Of a DNA stretch of 64,000 bases, positions 53,654 through 61,699 are shown piece after piece; position 1 is the stretch's first letter; the number at the start of each line of letters is the position of its first letter. Below the pieces are notes generated by a model. That model was not told where the DNA came from, searched no databases, and saw only the letters and a program-made list of their open reading frames with translations. The DNA lies in the NCBI RefSeq assembly GCF_016742135.1, contig NZ_JACVCG010000002.1:310001-374000 (forward strand). The letters run 5' to 3'. A program made the translations under genes and the position numbers. Source of the DNA: Brevundimonas sp. (GTDB lineage Bacteria; Pseudomonadota; Alphaproteobacteria; Caulobacterales; Caulobacteraceae).

Positions 53654-53970
53654 TCGGCTTCGACCACCACGGCCGTGCCGTAGGCCAGCACTTCGGTGAT
53701 GCCGGGCATAATCTCATTGGCGTCATAGCGCATGGCCAGGATGGCATTGGCGCCCATGCCCTTCGCGTCTTCCAGCAGCGCCTCATAGGCTTCCTGCCGG
53801 GCGGCCTCGGCCAGTTTGACATAGGCGCCCACGCGCCCGCCCACCATCGACTGCAGGCCGCCGATGGCGTCCGAGACGATGTTGCGCGAGCGCGCGGTGA
53901 TCCCGCGCGTCATGCCCAGCACCCGCACCACGCGGTGGCCGGGCAGGTCATTGGTAGTGGCGACGATCAT
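53650..53970 (-). CDS. YbjQ/DUF74 family protein
   Basis: The 106-residue protein carries the YbjQ pattern: GHRVVRVLGMTRGITARSRN, SDAIGGLQSMVGGRVGAYVK, EAYEALLEDAKGMGANAILA and a C-terminal EVLAYGTAVVVE. The family forms pentameric assemblies with a heavy-metal-binding-like fold; function unclear. Its ATG overlaps the folA stop (ATGA at 53967-53970), placing it last in the thyA-folA operon. Confidence 0.9.
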   Translation of the reverse strand: MIVATTNDLPGHRVVRVLGMTRGITARSRNIVSDAIGGLQSMVGGRVGAYVKLAEAARQEAYEALLEDAKGMGANAILAMRYDANEIMPGITEVLAYGTAVVVEAE

Positions 53971-54488
53971 CTGGCTCTCCGGTCCAGGGTGCGAAACACA
54001 TAGGGGTGGTCGTCCTTTTCGCCCGCATCATGCGCCTCGGACGCCATCTCGACAAAGGCCGCCTCGTCAAAGGCCGGAAACAGAGTGTCGCCCTCGGGTT
54101 CGGCCTCGACCTCGGTGATGTACAGCCGGTCGGCCCGGTCCATCACCGCCTCATACAGCTGCGCCCCGCCGATCACGCAGATCTCGTCGACGCCGTCCTC
54201 GCGCGCCTGCTCGCGCGCCATCTCCAGCGCTTCCGACAGGCTGGTGCAGACCACCGCGCCCTTGGCCTCAAAGCTCTCGTCGCGGGTCAGCACGATGTTC
54301 AGCCGGCCGGGCAGGGGCTTGAGCGGCAAACTCTCCCACGTCGTCCGCCCCATCAGGCACGGCTTGCCCATGGTCACGGCCTTGAACCGCTGCAGGTCCC
54401 CGCGCAGCCGCCAGGGCAGGTCGCCGTCGCGCCCGATCACGCCATTCCGCGCCCGGGCCGCGACGAGGGACAGGCGAGGGCGGATCAT
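53967..54488 (-). CDS. folA: Dihydrofolate reductase
   Basis: Reduces dihydrofolate to tetrahydrofolate with NADPH. The 173-residue protein from ATG 54488 has LSLVAARARNGVIGRDGDLP (with Asp in the LPW active site, LPWRLRGDLQRFK), TMGKPCLMGRTTWESLP near residue 39, LNIVLTRDESFEAKG and EICVIGGAQLYEAVM near residue 104. It partners thyA upstream, which regenerates dihydrofolate. Its ATG overlaps the stop of the MazG-like gene (ATGA). Confidence 0.95.
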   Translation of the reverse strand: MIRPRLSLVAARARNGVIGRDGDLPWRLRGDLQRFKAVTMGKPCLMGRTTWESLPLKPLPGRLNIVLTRDESFEAKGAVVCTSLSEALEMAREQAREDGVDEICVIGGAQLYEAVMDRADRLYITEVEAEPEGDTLFPAFDEAAFVEMASEAHDAGEKDDHPYVFRTLDRRAR

Positions 54489-54793
54489 GCGGGGGCCTTC
54501 TCCAGCCAGTGCAGCCATTTCCGCTGCATGGCCGCCTCCAGATCGATGCCCGCGCTGTCGCAATAGATCAGCAGCATACCCAGCACATCGGCCGCCTCAT
54601 CGCCCAGCTTTCCGGCATCCGCCTCACCGCGGGCCCGTCCGCTCATCCGCAGATGCTCGGCCGTCAGCTCGCCCAGCTCCTCCTGCAGCTTCAGCAGGGC
54701 CCAGTCGCGGTCGCGATCGATCCCGTGTTCGGCCGCATAGATGTCGGAAATGCGCAGGACGTCACGCTTTAACTGGTCTACCGTTATGGTCAT
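54485..54793 (-). CDS. MazG-like nucleotide pyrophosphohydrolase
   Basis: A 102-residue all-helical protein from ATG 54793 ([20 protein letters not shown]). It shows the MazG/dUTPase-2 metal-binding pattern E-E-x-x-E...D-E-x-A-D: KLQEELGELTAEHLRMSGRA near residue 36 and KLGDEAADVLGMLLIYCDSA near residue 61. It probably hydrolyses a (d)NTP to the monophosphate, which fits the thymidylate/folate operon. Its start is overlapped by the SieB-like gene by 32 bases, and it overlaps folA. Confidence 0.85.
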   Translation of the reverse strand: MTITVDQLKRDVLRISDIYAAEHGIDRDRDWALLKLQEELGELTAEHLRMSGRARGEADAGKLGDEAADVLGMLLIYCDSAGIDLEAAMQRKWLHWLEKAPA

Positions 54794-55352
54794 ATCCTGC
54801 CTGATCCAAAGCCCACCAAGCATGGCTGAGGGCTGCGGTGAATTCCTGTCGAACATCGTCTGAAACTGGCCGCGTCGTATACTTCTCGTAATTTTTCACG
54901 AGTACCGCCCATACCGGACCATGGCAGGCGACGGCAACTACACCCGGAACACTCGTGTCTACCTCGACCAACGCCTTACGACGCAGCGGCTCAATGCCCG
55001 GGTAATCTGGCTTGATCCATGTCTGGTTGTTTCCGCCTTTCAAGCTCGATCTCAGCAGTACCAAACTCTCGTCGGGGAGCTTGCTAATCCTGTTCTTGAC
55101 ATCGGCCTCATAACGCCAACCGCTGAACAGCGGAGCAACTCGCATCAAACCAACTACGACAAAGGTAAAAACTGAAATCAGCAGTATTCCGGTTGCAATC
55201 AAACTACCCAGAGGGCCCCAATCCTCGAAGTCAGGCAGTAGGTTTTTATAGTCCGCCAGAAGAAACATTGCTGCGGCGCCGCCGCATATCGCTGATAGTC
55301 GGAGCGGCTGCTTGAGGAGTGCGTTGACCGCCTCTACCAAGCCACCGCTCAT
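54762..55352 (-). CDS. Membrane protein resembling superinfection-exclusion protein SieB, inside the thyA-folA operon
   Basis: The 196-residue protein ([20 protein letters not shown]) has two membrane helices, about residues 18-40 and 48-70 ([20 protein letters not shown]), then a cytoplasmic domain with [20 protein letters not shown] and a short C-terminal helix-strand pattern. This topology resembles SieB-type phage-exclusion proteins (family resemblance, not proven). It starts inside the thyA stop (ATGA) and overlaps the MazG-like start by 32 bases. Its codons are much more AT-rich than its operon mates, suggesting insertion into a conserved operon. Confidence 0.45.
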   Translation of the reverse strand: MSGGLVEAVNALLKQPLRLSAICGGAAAMFLLADYKNLLPDFEDWGPLGSLIATGILLISVFTFVVVGLMRVAPLFSGWRYEADVKNRISKLPDESLVLLRSSLKGGNNQTWIKPDYPGIEPLRRKALVEVDTSVPGVVAVACHGPVWAVLVKNYEKYTTRPVSDDVRQEFTAALSHAWWALDQAGYDHNGRPVKA

Positions 55353-56203
55353 ACCGCGACCACGGCCTTGATGTGGGGCCAGGGGTCATAGCCCTCCAGC
55401 GTCACGTCCGACAGCTCATAGGCGAACAGGTCGTCGCGCGGGGCCAGCGTCAGGGTGGGGAAGGGGCGAGGCGCCCGCGACAGCTGCTCCTCGGCCTGAT
55501 CCAGATGGTTCAGATACAGGTGCACATCCCCGAAACTATGGACGAATTCCCCCGGCTCCAGTCCGGTCACCTGGGCGATCATCAGGGTCAGCAGCGCATA
55601 GCTGCCGATGTTGAACGGCACGCCGAGGAAGATGTCGGCCGAGCGCTGGTACAGCTGGCAGCTCAGCTTGCCGTCCGCCACGAAGAACTGGAACAGGCAG
55701 TGACAGGGCGGCAGGGCCATGTCGTCGACATCGGCCGGGTTCCAGGCCGTGACGATGTGCCGGCGGCTGTTGGGATTGGTGCGGATGCTCTCGACCACCT
55801 TTTCGATCTGGTCGATCACCCGGCCGTCGGGCGCGGTCCAGCTGCGCCACTGCTTGCCATAGACGGGGCCCAGCTCGCCCTCGGCGTCGGCCCATTCGTC
55901 CCAGATGCGGACGCCGTTGTCCTTCAGCCAGCGGATATTGGTCTCGCCCCGCAGGAACCACAAAAGCTCGACGATGATCGACCGGGTGTGCAGCTTCTTG
56001 GTGGTCAGAAGCGGAAACCCCTTCGACAGGTCGAACCGGATCTGCCGCCCGAATACCCCCAGCGTGCCCGTGCCCGTCCGGTCGCCGCGCCGCGCGCCAT
56101 TGTCCAGAATGTCCCGCAGCAGGTTCAGATACTGATACTCGGGATGCGCGGGATCCGCCGCCGGTCCGGCATCGTCGGTCAGGATCGGGGCGAGGGCGTT
56201 CAT
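55349..56203 (-). CDS. thyA: Thymidylate synthase
   Basis: Methylates dUMP to dTMP with methylene-tetrahydrofolate. The 284-residue protein from ATG 56203 contains [20 protein letters not shown] near residue 39, [20 protein letters not shown] near residue 66, the catalytic Cys in [17 protein letters not shown] near residue 166, [20 protein letters not shown] near residue 184 and [15 protein letters not shown] near residue 226. The frame extends 20 codons upstream without family support. First gene of the thyA-sieB-like-mazG-folA-ybjQ operon. Confidence 0.96.
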   Translation of the reverse strand: MNALAPILTDDAGPAADPAHPEYQYLNLLRDILDNGARRGDRTGTGTLGVFGRQIRFDLSKGFPLLTTKKLHTRSIIVELLWFLRGETNIRWLKDNGVRIWDEWADAEGELGPVYGKQWRSWTAPDGRVIDQIEKVVESIRTNPNSRRHIVTAWNPADVDDMALPPCHCLFQFFVADGKLSCQLYQRSADIFLGVPFNIGSYALLTLMIAQVTGLEPGEFVHSFGDVHLYLNHLDQAEEQLSRAPRPFPTLTLAPRDDLFAYELSDVTLEGYDPWPHIKAVVAV

Positions 56204-56290
56204 CCCGCCACTTTGCCGCTGATTCGCGAAACGCCAATGCGCGGCGGTGGATAGCTTGCCCACCCATCTGTGGACTCAGTCGGATCGGCG

Positions 56291-56427
56291 TCTCCTCCCT
56301 GCCGCGCAGCGGTGGGGAGGGGGACCACGGAGTGGTGGAGGGGATCTTTCTTGAGCACGCTCTCAAGAACCCCTCCGTCACGGCGCTGGCGCGCCGCGCC
56401 ACCTCCCCATCTTCGATAAGGAGGAGA
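56291..56427. repeat. 137-bp intergenic palindromic repeat, copy 2
   Basis: Same length as the copy at 20596-20732. Left end TCTCCTCCCTG (56291-56301) matches exactly; the right end TAAGGAGGAGA matches the complement at 9 of 11 positions. The internal GGTGGGGAGGGGGACCACGG and CCACCTCCCCATC segments align with copy 1, while the centre differs. Confidence 0.85.
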
Positions 56428-56566
56428 CGGGAACCGCGATAGCCGCGACCTATTTCCCGAATACCTTCAACACCCCAGCGTTTCCGGGACCGTTCTGCCC
56501 ACCTTGGTCCGCGCCGCACCCATACTGTGCGGTTGCCGAATGCCTGGCCGACAGAGGTGCACTCAT

Positions 56567-56638
56567 TTCAGACGGTTCAGACGGTTCAGACGGTGTTTTC
56601 GGCACCCGCAATTCAGACCATTCAGACCATTCAGACGG
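56567..56638. repeat. Tandem 9-mer array (TTCAGACGG / TTCAGACCA)
   Basis: Three consecutive TTCAGACGG units (56567-56593), an 18-base spacer (TGTTTTCGGCACCCGCAA), then TTCAGACCA twice and TTCAGACGG once (56612-56638). Both blocks are followed by T(G/A)TTTTC, so the whole looks like a ~45-base duplication. It lies about 13 bases from the DUF924 stop codon. Confidence 0.9.
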
Positions 56639-56650
56639 TATTTTCTGTAG

Positions 56651-57202
56651 CTACCCCCCGAACCCGCCCTCATCCAGAAACGCCTGCTCCTCGGCCGTCG
56701 TCTCGCGGCCCAGGGCGGCGTTGCGGTGCGGGAAGCGGCCGAAGCGCACGATGATGTCGCGATGGATCTCGCCCCATTTGCGGTCCTCGGGGTCATCCCC
56801 GATCAGGGCCATGAACCGATCCTGGTCCTCCAGCCGCTCGGAATGCTCGAAGGGCAGCAGCAGGAATTTGCGCAAGCCCGCCTCGGTCCGCTCCAGATGC
56901 CCCCGCGCCACGGCATCGTTCGCCAGGCTGAGCGCCAGCGGGTCGGTGGCGAACTGGTGGGCCGTGCCGCGGAACGCATTCCGGGGCAGCTGGTCCAGCA
57001 GGATGATCAGCGCCAGCGCCCCCTCTGCCGTCTCCATCCACCCGTCCAGCTCGCGCCGGGCGCCTGCCATGTGGGCGTCCAGGAAACGGTCCTTGAAGGC
57101 GGCATCGAACGCCTCATCCTTGGCGAACCACTTGCCGGGGCCCGCCTCTTTCCAGAAGGTGACAACTTCAGTGGGAGAAATATCTTGGGTCATGCCAGTC
57201 AT
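56651..57202 (-). CDS. DUF924 family protein
   Basis: The 183-residue protein has the DUF924 pattern: VVTFWKEAGPGKWFAKDEAF, AFKDRFLDAHMAG, ALALIILLDQLPRNAFRGTA near residue 63 (the D-Q-x-x-R-x-x-x-R-G motif), FLLLPFEHSERLEDQDRFMA and FGRFPHRNAALGRETTAEEQ. TPR-like fold of unknown function, widespread in proteobacteria. ATG 57202 sits close to GAGAGG; ATG 57193 three codons on is an alternative. It diverges from the exported-protein gene at 57215. Confidence 0.9.
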   Translation of the reverse strand: MTGMTQDISPTEVVTFWKEAGPGKWFAKDEAFDAAFKDRFLDAHMAGARRELDGWMETAEGALALIILLDQLPRNAFRGTAHQFATDPLALSLANDAVARGHLERTEAGLRKFLLLPFEHSERLEDQDRFMALIGDDPEDRKWGEIHRDIIVRFGRFPHRNAALGRETTAEEQAFLDEGGFGG

Positions 57203-57214
57203 AGTCCTCTCAAA

Positions 57215-57943
57215 GTGAACCTGCTTTCAAGCCTGCTGCTCGCGACAGCGCTGCTGGCGTTCGCCAGTTCGACGGCTCATGGCCAGGACGCGCGGGCTCG
57301 TGCCGATGCCTATCTGGCCTGCCCTGCCGCGGGAATAGCCCTGTGGATACCTGCGCCCAGACGCGCGCCTTCGCCCCCGGATGATCCGACCTTGATCGTT
57401 ATGGAGCGGGATCCAATCGACGTCCGTTGGGCCGGCGACGATGACTGGATCGATCCTCCGGCAGTGCCCAAGGAAGTGTTGTCGGAACCAGAGACTTGGA
57501 TCCGGCCTGTTTCCGTGCGGGAGGAGCACGAGGCGGTCAGGCGACAGGCCGTGGCCGAATTTCCTGCGGGTTCGCCCAGCGTCCTGCTGTTCCAGCGGAC
57601 AGAACATTGGGCCTGGCACTCGGAAAGCACCGTTGCCGTACGCTTCCCGGATGGGAGTTGGCGGGTAGACTACGTGCAACGCTACGACGATGGCACTGTC
57701 AGGCGCGATCAACGCACTCTGGACTCCGAGGCATCTCGGCGCATGGACGAACTCGTTTCCGACCCTTGCCTCGCTCGTGAGCCGTTCGTTTCAGAGTTTG
57801 CCCATGTCACCTCATCCGACAACACACGTTGGACGCTTGAAGTTGATGACGGCTCACTGACGACGAGGATCGCCGGCCGGGATTCCGGTTTCGGGCGCGC
57901 CGGGGCCATTATTTATTTACTCCGTGGAGGGACTGCGTTTTGA
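57215..57943 (+). CDS. Exported protein of unknown function
   Basis: From GTG 57215 the 242-residue protein begins MNLLSSLLLATALLAFASST (GTG read as Met), a signal peptide cleaved near AHGQ at residue 24. The mature domain has two cysteines (YLACPAAG, VSDPCLAREP), a Pro-rich segment and beta-rich parts (WHSESTVAVRFPDGSWRVDY). No family recognised. Its stop overlaps the TTG start of ilvC. The long frame running upstream through the DUF924 locus is antisense and was discarded. Confidence 0.7.
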   Translation: MNLLSSLLLATALLAFASSTAHGQDARARADAYLACPAAGIALWIPAPRRAPSPPDDPTLIVMERDPIDVRWAGDDDWIDPPAVPKEVLSEPETWIRPVSVREEHEAVRRQAVAEFPAGSPSVLLFQRTEHWAWHSESTVAVRFPDGSWRVDYVQRYDDGTVRRDQRTLDSEASRRMDELVSDPCLAREPFVSEFAHVTSSDNTRWTLEVDDGSLTTRIAGRDSGFGRAGAIIYLLRGGTAF

Positions 57944-58941
57944 CCCCGCTGCCCGTTTTCCACGACCGCGACTGCGACCTGTCGATCATCCGGGGCAAAC
58001 GCGTCGCCGTGATCGGCTATGGCAGTCAGGGGCGGACCCATGCGCTGAACCTGCGCGATTCGGGCGTGACCGACATCGTCGTGGGCCTGAAAGCCGGCTC
58101 GAAGACCCGCGCGGTGGCCGAGGCGGACGGCTTCAAGGTCCGGACCGCCGGCGAAGCGACGGCCGGGGCCGATGTCGTAGCCATCATGGTCTCGGATGAG
58201 GCGCACCGCGATCTGTGGGCCGACGAGATCGAACCCGCTATCCGCCCCGGCGCGGCCCTGATCTTTGCCCATGGCCTGTCGGTGCGATTCGGCCTGGTAA
58301 CGCCCCGGGCGGACCTCGATGTGATCCTGGCCTCGCCCAAGGGGATCGGTCCGCGCATCCGCGACCTGTATGAAGAGGGGCAGGGGGTCTTCTGCCTGTT
58401 CGGCGTGCATCAGGATGCGTCCGGCGGGGCCCATGCCCTCGGCCTGTCCTATGCGGCGGCGCTGGGCTGTGGTCGCAAGGGTATTCTCGAGACCACCTTC
58501 GCCGCTGAGTGCGAGAGCGACCTGTTCGGCGAGCAGGTGGTGCTGTGCGGCGGGGTCAGGGAGCTGGTCGACGGGGCCTTCATGAAACTGGTCGACGCCG
58601 GCTATCCGCCCGAGGTCGCCTGGTTCGAATGCTTCTATGAGCTGAAACTGGTCACCGACCTGATGTTCGAAAAGGGCATCGCCGGGGCCTTCGGCCGGAT
58701 ATCGAACACGGCCGAGTATGGCGCCTATCTGACCGGGCCGCGCGTGCTGGGCGAGGCGTCCAGGGCCGCCATGGACGAGGTGCTGGCTGAGGTGCGCTCG
58801 GGCGCCTTCGTGAAGACACTTATGGCCGACTATGACGCGGGCTCCCCCGACCTCTTGGCGCGCAGGAAGGCGCTGGGCGAACGGCCGATCGAGGCCGTGG
58901 GCCGCCATCTGGCGGAGGTGGCTGGCAGATTTAAGGCGTAG
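57940..58941 (+). CDS. ilvC: Ketol-acid reductoisomerase (divergent class I)
   Basis: Isomerises and reduces acetolactate in valine/isoleucine synthesis. The 333 residues have the Rossmann loop VAVIGYGSQGRTHALNLRDSG (Arg where His is usual), HQDASGGAH, and the KARI metal ligands ECESDLFGEQVVLCGG and WFECFYELKLVTDLM, plus ISNTAEYGAYLTGPRV. The mid region (MVSDEAHRDLW, ASPKGIGPRIRDLYEEGQGV) is divergent from the usual alphaproteobacterial enzyme. TTG start after GTGGAGG, overlapping the upstream stop. ilvB/ilvN are not adjacent. Confidence 0.88.
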   Translation: MTPLPVFHDRDCDLSIIRGKRVAVIGYGSQGRTHALNLRDSGVTDIVVGLKAGSKTRAVAEADGFKVRTAGEATAGADVVAIMVSDEAHRDLWADEIEPAIRPGAALIFAHGLSVRFGLVTPRADLDVILASPKGIGPRIRDLYEEGQGVFCLFGVHQDASGGAHALGLSYAAALGCGRKGILETTFAAECESDLFGEQVVLCGGVRELVDGAFMKLVDAGYPPEVAWFECFYELKLVTDLMFEKGIAGAFGRISNTAEYGAYLTGPRVLGEASRAAMDEVLAEVRSGAFVKTLMADYDAGSPDLLARRKALGERPIEAVGRHLAEVAGRFKA

Positions 58942-58998
58942 GGAGGGGAGGAGGGCCCGGGAGCCCCGATCAGCGCCCGGGTCGCGCTGCAGATAAAA

Positions 58999-59075
58999 TG
59001 GTCGGAGTGAGAGGATTCGAACCTCCGACCCCTGCGTCCCGAACGCAGTGCTCTACCAGGCTGAGCCACACTCCG
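58999..59075 (-). tRNA. tRNA-Pro (anticodon CGG)
   Basis: A 77-base cloverleaf on the minus strand: acceptor CGGAGTG/CACTCCG, D arm GGCTCAGCCTGGTAGAGC, anticodon stem CTGCG/CGCAG around loop TTCGGGA (anticodon CGG), T arm GGAGGTTCGAATCCTCT and encoded CCA. Confidence 0.95.
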
Positions 59076-59250
59076 ACTTGAGGAGGGGGCTTATACCGAG
59101 GCCGGACACCGCCCGCAAGCCGGGATCGGGCCTATTTCTCAGCGAGATGTAAAGCGCCGCAAAAGAAGCGAAAACGGGGTGTTGCATCGCCCGCAGCCTT
59201 GGCGTATCTCGGCGCCTCTCGCGGGCCCGCCCGCGACGCACCGGCCCTGC

Positions 59251-59324
59251 TGGGGAATGGTGTAATGGTAACACTACGGTTTTTGGTACCGTCATTCTAG
59301 GTTCGAGTCCTAGTTCCCCAGCCA
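59251..59324 (+). tRNA. tRNA-Gln (anticodon TTG)
   Basis: A 74-base cloverleaf: acceptor TGGGGAA/TTCCCCA, D arm with GTGTAATGGTAACAC, anticodon stem ACGGT/ACCGT with loop TTTTGGT (anticodon TTG), T arm CTAGGTTCGAGTCCTAG and GCCA end. An integrase gene begins 87 bases downstream, so its 3' half is the likely attachment site. Confidence 0.95.
59300..59324 (+). other. Probable attachment site (attL side) in the 3' end of tRNA-Gln
   Basis: Tyrosine integrases of genomic islands commonly recombine at tRNA 3' ends. Here the integrase reads away from the tRNA-Gln just after it. The predicted att core is within the T arm and acceptor end; the second copy would lie beyond the right edge of the window. 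Inference from context only. Confidence 0.45.
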
Positions 59325-59410
59325 TCCATTTTTAAGCCCATTGAAATCATTGGAAGTCCCTCTTTCAGGGGGATTTCCGCGCTGACCTCGGCACAAAAGG
59401 TCGGCACAAA

Positions 59411-61147
59411 ATGGGTAAAAAGCTGAAGCACACATCGTCGAGACTGAAGGGGTTGAGCCGTAGCGGTTCGGCTGGTCTGTGGGAGGCGCGAAAGGCCATC
59501 CCCGAGGCGCTGCGACCGGTCTTCGGAAAGCGCGAGTTCAAAGCCGCGCTCAACACCAAAGACGAAAACGAGGCCATTCGCCTCGGCGCACCGCTGCTGG
59601 CTGACTGGTCAGATCAGATTGATGCGGCGAAGGGTAGGGTGGCGCTGGCGGCAAAGCCCCTCCCACGTCAGGCTATCGACCGCGACAGGGCCTATCTGGC
59701 TATTCAGCGCTGGAAGTCCCAGCAAATAAAGGACGCCCTTAACCTCGCCTTCAACGGCGCGCTTGAACCGGCGCCAGTCGGCTTCAGCGACGAGATGCGA
59801 GCGCACGTTCATTTGGTAGGTAGTCTTCGCGAAGGCGATTGGAGCGCTGTCGCCGACTTCGACCACAAGCTTGCTGCGGCGCTGAACGAGCAGCGGGTCA
59901 TGTGCGACCCGAAGCACCCGGCAATACCGTCAATGCGGGATTGGTTCGCCGATGCGCTCGCGACGGTCGAACACCGCATCATGGAGTATCGGAAGGGAAA
60001 CCTCTCGGATGCGCCGGAGCCTCCTGCTCCCATCATGGATGTGGCTTTCGAACCGCCGGGTGAACTGACTACCCCGCCCAGTTCGTCGAGCACGAAGATC
60101 ATGGAGGTCTACGATCTGTGGGAAGCCTCTGGCGCCGCCAAGCTGGAACCGCGTCACAGAGGCTACGTCAAGCGGCTGGTGGAATACCTCGGTGACCCTG
60201 ACATAGCCGACGTCACGGCCCTCCAGATGGACGCGATGAAGCTGGAGTTGGAGAAGTTTCCCCTAACCAAGCGGCTGTCTGACGACGAGATTCCGTTCAC
60301 AGAACTGATCGCTCTGGCTCAACAGCAGGGCAGCTACCGCACCCTTCACATCAAGACGGTGTGGAACTGGATCACCACCTATAAGCGCCTGTTTGAGTTC
60401 GCTTTAGATCGAGACCTCATTCGTAAGAATCCAGCCGCGAAGACCATGCGGAAACCCTCCGCTGAAGAGAGCGAGGAACGCGACCCCTACGATGACGACG
60501 ATTTGGCCGCGATCTTCTCGGCTCCAATGTTCAATGGGTTCGCGGGTAGCGGGAGTAGGGGCTACCGCGACCGGCCCGGCTCGAACGTGGTGCGCGACCA
60601 CAAATATTGGCTCCCCATCCTCGGCTTGTGGACGGGCGCTCGTGTCGAGGAACTCGCAACGCTGGAAACGAGTGAGATCAAGATCGAAGGCGGGGTCCAC
60701 TACATCGATCTTACGGAGCGGCCTCTGAAAGGCCCGAGGCGGGTCAAGAACCGTTCCGCCCGCCGGATCATCCCGATCCATGACCGGCTAGTTCAGCTAG
60801 GCTTCCTGAAGCATGTCGCTGCGTTGCCGCCCGGTCCCTTGTTTCCGAAGCTGAACAGGAACGGAAAAAAGGCTTCTGCCAGCTTCGGCCCGTGGTGGGG
60901 GCGCTGGTGCCATGCCAATGCAAAGGTCGAGGGCGAAGGTCTCGATAACCCGGCCAAGGTTTTCCATTCCTTCCGGCACACTTGGAAACAGGCCGTGCGG
61001 GAGACAGACGTCAAAGATGAAATACACGACCTTATCTCCGGGCATTCCGGCGGAAATGCCGTGGGGCGTGCATACGGCCGAGGCGCGCGGATCAGTGTGC
61101 TGAAAGCCGCGATGGACAGGATCGACTTTCCGACGTTCCCTCTGTGA
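59411..61147 (+). CDS. Tyrosine-type site-specific integrase
   Basis: The 578-residue protein shows the phage-integrase active site: Arg411 in WTGARVEELATL, His519 and Arg522 in FHSFRHTWKQAV, His545 in SGHSGGNAVG and the nucleophile Tyr555 in RAYGRG. The N-terminus (GLSRSGSAGLWEARKAIPEA) resembles the DUF6538-type DNA-binding arm of island integrases. The direct repeat TCGGCACAAAA sits just upstream (59388-59409 region), a possible arm-site or promoter motif. It is immediately downstream of tRNA-Gln and opens a genomic island. Confidence 0.92.
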   Translation: MGKKLKHTSSRLKGLSRSGSAGLWEARKAIPEALRPVFGKREFKAALNTKDENEAIRLGAPLLADWSDQIDAAKGRVALAAKPLPRQAIDRDRAYLAIQRWKSQQIKDALNLAFNGALEPAPVGFSDEMRAHVHLVGSLREGDWSAVADFDHKLAAALNEQRVMCDPKHPAIPSMRDWFADALATVEHRIMEYRKGNLSDAPEPPAPIMDVAFEPPGELTTPPSSSSTKIMEVYDLWEASGAAKLEPRHRGYVKRLVEYLGDPDIADVTALQMDAMKLELEKFPLTKRLSDDEIPFTELIALAQQQGSYRTLHIKTVWNWITTYKRLFEFALDRDLIRKNPAAKTMRKPSAEESEERDPYDDDDLAAIFSAPMFNGFAGSGSRGYRDRPGSNVVRDHKYWLPILGLWTGARVEELATLETSEIKIEGGVHYIDLTERPLKGPRRVKNRSARRIIPIHDRLVQLGFLKHVAALPPGPLFPKLNRNGKKASASFGPWWGRWCHANAKVEGEGLDNPAKVFHSFRHTWKQAVRETDVKDEIHDLISGHSGGNAVGRAYGRGARISVLKAAMDRIDFPTFPL

Positions 61148-61164
61148 TCGTTCAGGAGCCTGCA

Positions 61165-61644
61165 ATGGCCAATGCGGTGCCTCGGCGCCCGAAGCCGACT
61201 TATGAGGAGTTCGTGTTCTGGGTTCGCCGTCCCTCGGCCACCTACACCTTCAGCCTCCAGCATGATCGGCGGATCGACGAGCCGTATGACGAGCACCAGT
61301 CGTTCAGCTTCCTCGTCGAGTGCCTGTCGCCGGATCGCTTCAAGGGCCGGGAGGCCGAGGCCCACTTCTTCGCGCGCGACAGTCTGACGGCTGGAAGCGA
61401 AGCCCGACGCCGGAGACCGACTGAACCGATTCTAGCGGTAGGCAGCATCCAAGCGACCAAGAGCCGGTTCGAACTCGGCGGCTTTCTGCCTCCCGAGGTC
61501 TGCTGGCGAGTCTGTGCGGCCATGGCTGCGGGGACGATCACGTCGATGGGCGTGAACGCGCTCTGGACCACGCGCGGGCACGCCTACCTGAACTCAATCT
61601 CGTTCAGAGGGCCGGAGTTCGATCCCATCGCCTATCTGGGCTGA
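61165..61644 (+). CDS. Unknown island protein
   Basis: The 159-residue protein from ATG 61165 follows CAGGAG by about six bases, 17 bases after the integrase stop. It is mainly polar with beta strands (SATYTFSLQHDRRID, FSFLVECLSPDRF) and a helix (PPEVCWRVCAAMAAGTITS), ending AYLNSISFRGPEFDPIAYLG. No signal, no membrane segment, no family recognised. Its tail resembles small phage or island proteins without a known role. Confidence 0.6.
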   Translation: MANAVPRRPKPTYEEFVFWVRRPSATYTFSLQHDRRIDEPYDEHQSFSFLVECLSPDRFKGREAEAHFFARDSLTAGSEARRRRPTEPILAVGSIQATKSRFELGGFLPPEVCWRVCAAMAAGTITSMGVNALWTTRGHAYLNSISFRGPEFDPIAYLG

Positions 61645-61699
61645 AGTTTCACCAGTGAGCGGACCTAGCTGAAGCTCGTGATCCAGCCCGACCAGTTGG

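Larger units (their letters stand above)
56204..56650. other. Repeat-rich spacer between thyA and DUF924 genes
   Basis: No gene seen. The 447 bases hold copy 2 of the 137-bp palindromic element (56291-56427) and a 9-mer tandem array (56567-56638). The thyA promoter should lie near its left end, but I see no recognisable operator. Confidence 0.7.

Noticed and set aside
56567..56638. Tandem 9-mers considered as a CRISPR array
   Set aside because: Units are 9 bases without unique spacers of CRISPR length, and no cas genes are present. There is no CRISPR array in the window.
56726..57943. 405-residue plus-strand frame covering the DUF924 locus and the exported-protein gene
   Set aside because: Its first ~160 codons are antisense to DUF924; only the part from GTG 57215, with a signal peptide, is kept.
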